From: Promethearchaeia archaeon
GTDB taxonomy: Archaea > Asgardarchaeota > Lokiarchaeia > Sigyniarchaeales > SOKP01
Length of the DNA stretch: 5,622 bases
Assembly (NCBI GenBank): GCA_029856375.1
Contig: JAHQWX010000151.1
Location: 1 to 5,622, forward strand
Direction of reading: 5' to 3'
Below the pieces are notes generated by a model. It made no database searches. It was not told the DNA's origin and saw only the letters and a program-made list of their open reading frames with translations. A program made the translations under genes and the position numbers. The number at the start of each line of letters is the position of its first letter. Position 1 is the stretch's first letter. Shown in pieces: positions 1 to 3,537 of the stretch.

Positions 1-27
1 AATTCTTTACTGTAAATGAAGTATAAC

Positions 28-32
28 AAAAA
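28..32 (-). terminator. Oligo-T terminator of tRNA-Thr
   Basis: Immediately after the discriminator base the minus-strand transcript carries five uridines. Archaeal transcription commonly ends at such U-runs without a hairpin. The 27 bases left of it hold no recognisable gene. Confidence 0.5.
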
Positions 33-124
33 AGCCCCTGGGGGGATTTGAACCCCCGACCTTCTGATTACGATTTCTGTGCAAATAACGCATGTCAGAC
101 GCTATACCGCTAAGCTACAAGGGC
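33..124 (-). tRNA. tRNA-Thr (anticodon CGU) with a 20-nt intron at position 32/33
   Basis: Read on the minus strand this is a complete cloverleaf. The acceptor stem GCCCTTG pairs with CAGGGGC with one G-U pair, the D arm contains AGCGGTAT, and the anticodon stem TCTGA/TCAGA has 5 perfect pairs. The T stem GGGGG/CCCCC closes the loop TTCAAAT. The anticodon loop contains 27 nt instead of 7. Removing 20 nt after C32 leaves the loop C-U-CGU-A-A, which has the obligatory U33 and the Thr anticodon CGU (complement at 70-72). The discriminator base (position 33 of the window) is U, as is usual for archaeal tRNA-Thr, and pair 3:70 is C-G, so it is not tRNA-Ala. CCA is not encoded. The gene is transcribed away from thiL. 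A T-run follows its 3' end and a TATA-like box lies about 44 nt upstream. Confidence 0.93.
74..93 (-). other. tRNA-Thr intron with a strict bulge-helix-bulge
   Basis: The exon-intron borders fold into a complete BHB, all on the minus strand. The central 4-bp helix is TCTG (99-96) with CAGA (79-76). The two 3-nt bulges are AC^A (95-93) and AA^T (75-73), each cut between its second and third base. The inner helix is TGC (92-90) with GCA (82-80), extendable by one G-U pair. The outer helix is GCG (102-100) with CGT (72-70). The intron's CAGA mimics the 3' strand of the mature anticodon stem, so the TCTG exon segment pairs with intron before splicing and with exon after it. The position between nucleotides 32 and 33 is not the canonical 37/38 site. 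Splicing would depend on a tRNA endonuclease of relaxed specificity, which is known in archaea; none is encoded here. Confidence 0.88.
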
Positions 125-163
125 CTATCTGTTGGTGAATTTTTCAAAAATTAAATAATAATA

Positions 164-172
164 ATTATAAAG
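164..172 (-). promoter_or_regulatory. TATA-like promoter element for tRNA-Thr
   Basis: The minus strand reads CTTTATAAT, centred about 44 nt upstream of the mature tRNA 5' end. The tRNA-Lys gene in this window has a TATA-like box at the same distance, which suggests that both precursors carry a leader of roughly 17-20 nt to be removed by RNase P. A second AT-rich candidate (ATTTAA, 156-151) lies closer, so the exact box is uncertain. Confidence 0.4.
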
Positions 173-175
173 GAA

Positions 176-190
176 TTTTAAATTTTATTA
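176..190 (+). promoter_or_regulatory. TATA-like promoter for thiL
   Basis: The AT tract ttttaaattttatta lies about 25-40 nt before the thiL ATG. That spacing would place the transcription start close to the start codon. Together with the lack of a Shine-Dalgarno sequence before the ATG, this suggests a leaderless or very short-leader mRNA. The spacer is AT-rich throughout, so the box itself is weakly supported. Confidence 0.35.
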
Positions 191-215
191 AGCAATTAGG
201 TTCAGTTAATTCCAA

Positions 216-1262
216 ATGAGCGAGAATAAACCGGATTTAAAGCTGCAGGATCTTGGAGAGTCCAAAATAATCGAATTGATTGAACAAATAATATTTGAAA
301 AAACAGGCGAACAAATAAAAATCGACGATGCTTTTTTTATTGATTTGAATATCCAAAAAGAATCACCGCACACTCAAATAGTATTAAATACAGATATGCT
401 TATATCGACTTTTGACGCCCCTCCTCAAATGAGTAGTTATCAAATCGGCTATAAGTCAATAGTGATGAATGTTAGTGATTTATTAGTTAAGGGAATTACA
501 CCAATTGCGGTAATCATTTCTTTAGGGCTCCCTAATTCGCTATTAATTAAAAAATTCCGAGATATTATTGAAGGAATTGCAGAAGCGTGTAAATTTTTTG
601 ATATGAGTTACATTGGTGGAGATTTAAATGAGATAGAAAAAGAGATCATAATTAATCCTACGGTAATTGGATTTGTTCAAAAAGAAGCAATTATATTTAG
701 AAAAGGTATGAAAGTTGGAGATGTTTTGTGCGTTAATGGGAATTTTGGGCTTACAGGCGTGGGATTTAATATCCTTTTAAACCAAATCGGAAACGAAACC
801 AATCCAAAATATAAAAAAGCGATCGATTCCGTTCTCAATCCTACTGTGCAAGCTATCGAAGGAAAACTTCTTGCTGAGAATAATTTGGCAACCTCTAGTA
901 TAGATTCGTCCGATGGACTCGCTAAATCATTGAAAGACCTATCTATTGCAAACGAGAATTTAGGATTTGAAGTTGATTTCCACCAAATTCCTGTCAATGA
1001 AGTCGTTAAAGACTATTCTGAGAACTATAATGTCCCACTTCATAAGCTTTTGTTCAATGGAGGCGAAGAATTCGTCCATATTTTCACTATTAACCCTAAA
1101 AACCTTGATAAGGCTATAAAACTAATTGCAGATAATAAAGGATCTTTGATCCCAATAGGGAGAGTTATCGCGGAAAACGAAATTTTTATAATCAAGGATA
1201 ACGAGAGAGAAATTTTACAAGAATTTGGCTACGAGCATTTTTTAACGACTCGTAAGAAATAA
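216..1262 (+). CDS. thiL: Thiamine-monophosphate kinase ThiL
   Basis: ThiL phosphorylates thiamine monophosphate with ATP to thiamine diphosphate, the active cofactor, in the cytoplasm. The 348-residue protein has the usual two-domain AIR-synthase/ThiL fold and a typical family length. The N-terminal domain shows LGESKIIELI (13-22), the metal/ATP-binding IDDAFFID (36-43), NTDMLISTFDAP (58-69), NVSDLLVKGITP (85-96) and IGGDLNE (133-139). The C-terminal domain shows SSIDSSDGLAKSL (227-239), GGEEF (282-286) and a final IPIGRV segment. The hydrophobic FF after DDA, where AV is common, is a minor deviation. An in-frame TAA at 207-209 and no other start between it and 216 fix the ATG; no Shine-Dalgarno is visible. 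No other thiamine gene is adjacent; the gene sits between two tRNA genes. A related AIR-synthase-like enzyme (HypE, SelD or PurM relatives) is less likely, given the overall motif order. Confidence 0.88.
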   Translation: MSENKPDLKLQDLGESKIIELIEQIIFEKTGEQIKIDDAFFIDLNIQKESPHTQIVLNTDMLISTFDAPPQMSSYQIGYKSIVMNVSDLLVKGITPIAVIISLGLPNSLLIKKFRDIIEGIAEACKFFDMSYIGGDLNEIEKEIIINPTVIGFVQKEAIIFRKGMKVGDVLCVNGNFGLTGVGFNILLNQIGNETNPKYKKAIDSVLNPTVQAIEGKLLAENNLATSSIDSSDGLAKSLKDLSIANENLGFEVDFHQIPVNEVVKDYSENYNVPLHKLLFNGGEEFVHIFTINPKNLDKAIKLIADNKGSLIPIGRVIAENEIFIIKDNEREILQEFGYEHFLTTRKK

Positions 1263-1277
1263 GAGAATTAAGAAAAA

Positions 1278-1282
1278 TTTTT
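1278..1282 (+). terminator. T-run after thiL
   Basis: Five thymidines 15 nt after the thiL stop, followed by an AT-rich stretch, could end the thiL transcript. There is no stem, and in such AT-rich sequence a run of five is weak evidence. Confidence 0.25.
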
Positions 1283-1295
1283 ATTTAGTTTAGCA

Positions 1296-1304
1296 TTATA
1301 TAAA
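1296..1304 (+). promoter_or_regulatory. TATA box for tRNA-Lys
   Basis: TTATATAAA is centred 43 nt upstream of the mature tRNA-Lys 5' end, matching the position of the box before tRNA-Thr. A transcription start about 24-26 nt downstream would give a 5' leader of about 17-20 nt. This is the clearest TATA sequence in the window. Confidence 0.5.
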
Positions 1305-1342
1305 ATTCAAATAATTTGTTCTCGTTATTTCAATATTTCTAA

Positions 1343-1446
1343 GGGCTTGTGGCGCAGCCAGGTAGACATTTCAGTGTCTCAACTGGATGGCTTAACGCAA
1401 CGGGCTTTTAACCCGCAGGTCGAGGGTTCGACTCCCTCCAAGCCCG
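1343..1446 (+). tRNA. tRNA-Lys (anticodon UUU) with an intron in the D arm
   Basis: The acceptor stem GGGCTTG/CAAGCCC has 7 perfect pairs and is followed by discriminator G1446. The T arm is GAGGG-TTCGACT-CCCTC, and the anticodon loop CTTTTAA (1405-1411) gives UUU, Lys. The D arm starts normally (GCGC, then AGCCAGGTAG) but is interrupted. Its closing strand CGC appears only at 1396-1398, after 30 extra bases. Removing 1366-1395 gives a standard D arm (GCGC paired with GCGC around AGCCAGGTA) and a 74-nt tRNA. The anticodon stem ACGGG/CCCGC has an A-C mismatch at 27:43. CCA is not encoded and no strong T-run follows. The conserved arms argue for a functional, spliced tRNA and not a pseudogene. 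Confidence 0.9.
1366..1395 (+). other. Probable tRNA-Lys intron at position 22/23, relaxed BHB
   Basis: The G22/C23 junction is the only one that restores a four-pair D stem. At this junction a BHB can be drawn. The central helix is AGGT (1360-1363) with GCTT (1390-1393), containing two G-U pairs. The bulges are AG^A (1364-1366) and AA^C (1394-1396). The inner helix CAT/ATG (1367-1369 with 1387-1389) is followed, after a TT/G internal loop, by CAG/CTG (1372-1374 with 1383-1385). The outer helix is nearly absent, so the motif is relaxed. Competing pairings exist: AGACA/TGTCT (1364-1368 with 1375-1379) and AGCCA/TGGCT (1356-1360 with 1388-1392). The intron edges could therefore differ by a few bases. 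Confidence 0.7.
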
Positions 1447-1477
1447 CTATATTCCTCAAAAATTGTATATTTATTAG

Positions 1478-1493
1478 GTGCACAGTTGTGAAC
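1478..1493 (+). repeat. Imperfect 16-bp palindrome between tRNA-Lys and cbf5
   Basis: The sequence gtgcaca-gt-tgtgaac has 7-nt arms with one mismatch and stands out as the GC-richest patch of the spacer. It lies 31 nt after tRNA-Lys and 64 nt before cbf5. It could be an operator or a small hairpin in the tRNA trailer; nothing in the sequence decides between these. Confidence 0.4.
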
Positions 1494-1527
1494 ATTCAAA
1501 AAATAATTAAATTCAAAAAATAATTAA
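1494..1527 (+). repeat. Tandem duplication of a 17-bp unit upstream of cbf5
   Basis: The unit attcaaaaaataattaa occurs twice, exactly and head to tail (1494-1510 and 1511-1527). It ends about 30 nt before the cbf5 start and may simply be replication slippage in AT-rich sequence, but it overlaps the expected promoter zone. Confidence 0.85.
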
Positions 1528-1539
1528 AATAATTAAAAT
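1522..1539 (+). repeat. Tandem 9-bp repeat, possible cbf5 TATA region
   Basis: aattaaaat is repeated exactly at 1522-1530 and 1531-1539. The first copy is centred about 31 nt before the cbf5 ATG, the distance expected of a TATA box feeding a leaderless transcript. The promoter role is inferred from position only. Confidence 0.6.
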
Positions 1540-1544
1540 AATCT

Positions 1545-1556
1545 TCAAAAATTGTA
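1545..1556 (+). repeat. 12-bp direct repeat flanking the cbf5 upstream spacer (second copy)
   Basis: tcaaaaattgta ends exactly at the cbf5 ATG. An identical copy lies at 1456-1467, just after tRNA-Lys, 89 nt away. The two copies bracket the palindrome and the tandem repeats. No Shine-Dalgarno is present in it. Confidence 0.7.
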
Positions 1557-2534
1557 ATGAAATTTCGAGACCAGCTCTTAATCAAGTCAGAGGCTCCAAT
1601 TAACGAGGAATATGGTTGTAGACCAGAAGATCGAGATTTTGAAGCTTATATTAATTATGGTATTATCAACCTTGATAAACCTAAGGGTCCCACTAGTCAT
1701 GAAGTGGTAACATGGGTTCGGAAAATTTTAAATGTACAAAAAACTGGACATGGAGGGACTCTTGATCCGAGAGTAACTGGAATATTGCCTTGTGCGATTG
1801 GAAAATCTACAAAGGCTGTTTCATATTTATTAAATGCGAATAAAGAATATGTTTGCATTATATATTTTCACTCTCCCATTTCAGAGAAACAAATTAAAAG
1901 TATATTTAATGTATTTACTGGTAAATTATATCAGAGACCACCACTAAAATCGTCAGTAGCTAGGAAATTACGAGTGAGAGAAATATTATATAATAAAATC
2001 ATCGATATTAACGGTCGATATGCGATATTTAGAGTTGGTTGCGAAGCAGGCACTTATATTAGAAAATTATGTTTTGATATCGGTGAAGCTCTATGTATGG
2101 GGGCTCATATGGTCGATTTAAGAAGAACTCAATCAGGAGTTTTCACAGAAGATAAATCGCTCGTAACTTTACAAAATTTAAAAGATGCAATTGACATATA
2201 TAGAGAAGAGAGCAACGAATTTTATATTAGGAATGCAATACAACCTCTTGAAAAAATCACAGAGGCGTACCCAAAAATCATTGTTAGAGATAGTGCTATA
2301 GATGCAATATGTCATGGAGCTAATTTAGCATCGCCTGGTGTCTTAAGTGTCGATGCTTCTATACAAAAAGGTCATATTGTTGCGATAATGAGTCAAAAAA
2401 AAGAATTAATTGCTTTTGGTACGGCATTAAAAAGTGGATTAAAAATCTATAAAGTAAATTCAGGAATTGTCGCTAAAGTCGATAAAGTATTTATGGAAAG
2501 AAATACATATCCAAAATGGTCCGCGTTCAAATGA
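1557..2534 (+). CDS. cbf5: Cbf5 (archaeal dyskerin/TruB-type), H/ACA RNP pseudouridine synthase
   Basis: Cbf5 is the catalytic subunit of H/ACA ribonucleoproteins (with Nop10, Gar1 and L7Ae). It converts uridine to pseudouridine in rRNA under guide-RNA control, and can act on tRNA position 55. The 325-residue protein has the archaeal layout: an N-terminal extension with YGCRPEDR (19-26), NLDKPKGPTSHEV (38-50), the catalytic block GHGGTLDPRVTGIL with nucleophile Asp70 (64-77), YQRPPLKSSV in the middle, CEAGTYIRKLC, and GAHMVDLRRTQSG. A C-terminal PUA domain follows, from about residue 240, including ATGSAL-like HGANLASPGVL and ending VDKVFMERNTYPKW. An in-frame TAA at 1539-1541 and no earlier start fix the ATG. 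There is no Shine-Dalgarno, so a leaderless transcript is likely. The stop overlaps the next gene's start (ATGA). Closest alternative: bacterial-type TruB, excluded by the PUA layout and N-terminus. Confidence 0.96.
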   Translation: MKFRDQLLIKSEAPINEEYGCRPEDRDFEAYINYGIINLDKPKGPTSHEVVTWVRKILNVQKTGHGGTLDPRVTGILPCAIGKSTKAVSYLLNANKEYVCIIYFHSPISEKQIKSIFNVFTGKLYQRPPLKSSVARKLRVREILYNKIIDINGRYAIFRVGCEAGTYIRKLCFDIGEALCMGAHMVDLRRTQSGVFTEDKSLVTLQNLKDAIDIYREESNEFYIRNAIQPLEKITEAYPKIIVRDSAIDAICHGANLASPGVLSVDASIQKGHIVAIMSQKKELIAFGTALKSGLKIYKVNSGIVAKVDKVFMERNTYPKWSAFK

Positions 2535-3160
2535 GTAGTAATAATGAAAATCATTATTTTTCTAAAAAACCTCAAGCGCCATTGAAAATCTTTTCTATTT
2601 CTGAGAGTTTACGCGGCCACCTTTATATTTTTAAAACGACTCCAGGAGTATTTAGCTCAAGAAAAATTGATTTAGGGACAAAAACGCTCATAAAATATAT
2701 GGAAATACCACGCGAAAAGAGCAATTTATTAGATATGGGTTGTGGGTATGGACCAATTGGATTAGTTCTTGCTAAAGAAAACCCCAATAGCACTATCTTT
2801 ATGGTTGATATCAATAGAAGAGCTATATGGTGTGCGCGAGAAAACACAAAAATTAATCAAATATCCAACGCTAAAACCATTGCTGGTTCTTATTTTGAGC
2901 CCATTAATTCTCAAGGTATTAAATTTGACGGAATTTATACAAATCCTCCCTTAAAAAAAGGTAAAAAAGAGTTTTTACGGTTTTGTGAATCAATTCCGAA
3001 CCATTTAAAATCCGATGGTATGTTCCAATTCGTTATAAGAAGGACAATGGGAGCGAAAAATATTTTTTTACTACTTCAAAAAATGCTACCAAATATGGAA
3101 GTAGAAGTTCGATTCAAAAGAAGTGGTTTCTGGGTCTTTTACTTAAAAAAAAAGACATAA
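2531..3160 (+). CDS. Class I SAM-dependent methyltransferase, RsmC/MJ0882-like
   Basis: This 209-residue protein is a small-domain (MTS-type) methyltransferase resembling archaeal MJ0882 and the catalytic half of bacterial RsmC, which methylates guanine N2 in 16S rRNA. The N-terminus has the family's HYFSKKP (8-14) and TTPGVFSSRKIDLGTK (36-51). Motif I is LLDMGCGYGPIG (66-77), the acidic end of strand 2 is VDIN (92-95), and the catalytic N-type motif is TNPPL (137-141). NPP is typical of amino-group (N) methylation of bases. The ATG at 2531 is preferred because it overlaps the cbf5 stop in ATGA, which suggests translational coupling; an in-frame ATG at 2516 would add only MVRVQ. The context with cbf5 supports an rRNA or tRNA target, but the exact base cannot be read from the sequence. 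Confidence 0.88.
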   Translation: MSSNNENHYFSKKPQAPLKIFSISESLRGHLYIFKTTPGVFSSRKIDLGTKTLIKYMEIPREKSNLLDMGCGYGPIGLVLAKENPNSTIFMVDINRRAIWCARENTKINQISNAKTIAGSYFEPINSQGIKFDGIYTNPPLKKGKKEFLRFCESIPNHLKSDGMFQFVIRRTMGAKNIFLLLQKMLPNMEVEVRFKRSGFWVFYLKKKT

Positions 3161-3171
3161 AAATCGAAAAA

Positions 3172-3215
3172 TTTTTTAGATATCGAAGACTTAAAACTTT
3201 AAAGCACTTTTTTTT
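3172..3215 (+). terminator. T-runs ending the cbf5-methyltransferase transcript
   Basis: Six thymidines (3172-3177), starting 12 nt after the methyltransferase stop, and eight more (3208-3215) fit the U-run termination signals of archaea. No convincing stem precedes either. The second run lies downstream of the presumed rpoH TATA box but upstream of its likely transcription start, so it would act only on read-through. Confidence 0.45.
3190..3204 (+). promoter_or_regulatory. TATA-like promoter of the rpoH-rpoB operon
   Basis: The stretch cttaaaactttaaag contains TTTAAA at 3198-3203, with a purine-rich segment (cgaag) upstream as a possible BRE. A start about 25 nt downstream would fall near 3225, giving a leader of only a few nucleotides before rpoH. 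The call rests on position and composition only. Confidence 0.4.
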
Positions 3216-3227
3216 CTATACAAGCGA

Positions 3228-3494
3228 GTGATATTTTTGGCTAAGCAAAATATAGATGTCTTGAAACACATTTTTGTTCCCAAACATGTTTTATTAACTA
3301 AAGAAGAAACTATTGAATTATTAGAGAAATATAAGATAGGCTTAATCGATTTACCAAAGATTTTAAACACGGATCCTGCTGTTTTCGCGGTTGGAGGGAA
3401 AGAAGGAGATGTTTTAAAGATTTTGAGAAAATCTCACACAACTTTGGAAGAGATCGAATATTATAGATATGTTACTAAGGAAAAAACAACGTGA
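3228..3494 (+). CDS. rpoH: DNA-directed RNA polymerase subunit H (Rpb5 C-terminal homologue)
   Basis: RpoH is the small archaeal polymerase subunit equivalent to the C-terminal part of eukaryotic Rpb5. It binds at the jaw of the enzyme near downstream DNA. The 88-residue product shows the family pattern throughout: HIFVPKHVLLTKEE (15-28), LLEKYKI, LPKILNTDPAV, GGKEGDVLKILRKS (56-69) and a closing YYRYV. The entry uses the GTG at 3228. A TTG at 3237 (MAKQNIDV...) is a strong alternative, because GTGAT at 3228-3232 matches five bases of the archaeal anti-Shine-Dalgarno complement at a suitable distance from it. No ATG is available at the N-terminus. rpoB follows after 43 bp on the same strand, the conserved archaeal order. 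Confidence 0.95.
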   Translation: MIFLAKQNIDVLKHIFVPKHVLLTKEETIELLEKYKIGLIDLPKILNTDPAVFAVGGKEGDVLKILRKSHTTLEEIEYYRYVTKEKTT

Positions 3495-3501
3495 ATAATT
3501 C

Positions 3502-3521
3502 AATAAAAATAAATAAAAATA
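3502..3521 (+). repeat. Tandem 10-bp AT repeat in the rpoH-rpoB spacer
   Basis: The unit aataaaaata occurs twice head to tail and a partial third copy begins after it. It fills most of the 43-bp spacer. It may be slippage, or an internal AT-rich promoter element for rpoB. Confidence 0.75.
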
Positions 3522-3537
3522 AATTAAGTGGATTAGA

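Noticed and set aside
6..16. Inverted repeat tttac-t-gtaaa at the left edge
   Set aside because: Five-base AT-rich arms are expected by chance in sequence of this composition, and the surroundings are cut by the window edge.
33..124. tRNA-Ala(UGC) reading with a canonical 37/38 intron
   Set aside because: It would put A at position 33 in place of U, the G3-U70 identity pair of tRNA-Ala is absent, and the discriminator is U. The 32/33 junction gives a full BHB and a Thr anticodon.
677..997. Open frame of 106 codons on the minus strand inside thiL
   Set aside because: It is antisense to a strongly conserved gene, has no family resemblance and no promoter or start signal; a coding shadow.
1343..1446. 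tRNA-Lys as a disrupted pseudogene
   Set aside because: Acceptor and T arms are perfectly paired, the anticodon stem has a single mismatch, and removal of exactly 30 nt restores the D arm with BHB-like borders, so an intron is the simpler explanation.
2516..2530. Upstream ATG of the methyltransferase frame
   Set aside because: It adds five residues lying wholly within the cbf5 C-terminus; the ATGA overlap at 2531 is the usual coupled-start arrangement.
2623..2954. Short open frames on both strands inside the methyltransferase gene
   Set aside because: They overlap motif I and the strand-2 region of a clear methyltransferase and encode nothing recognisable.
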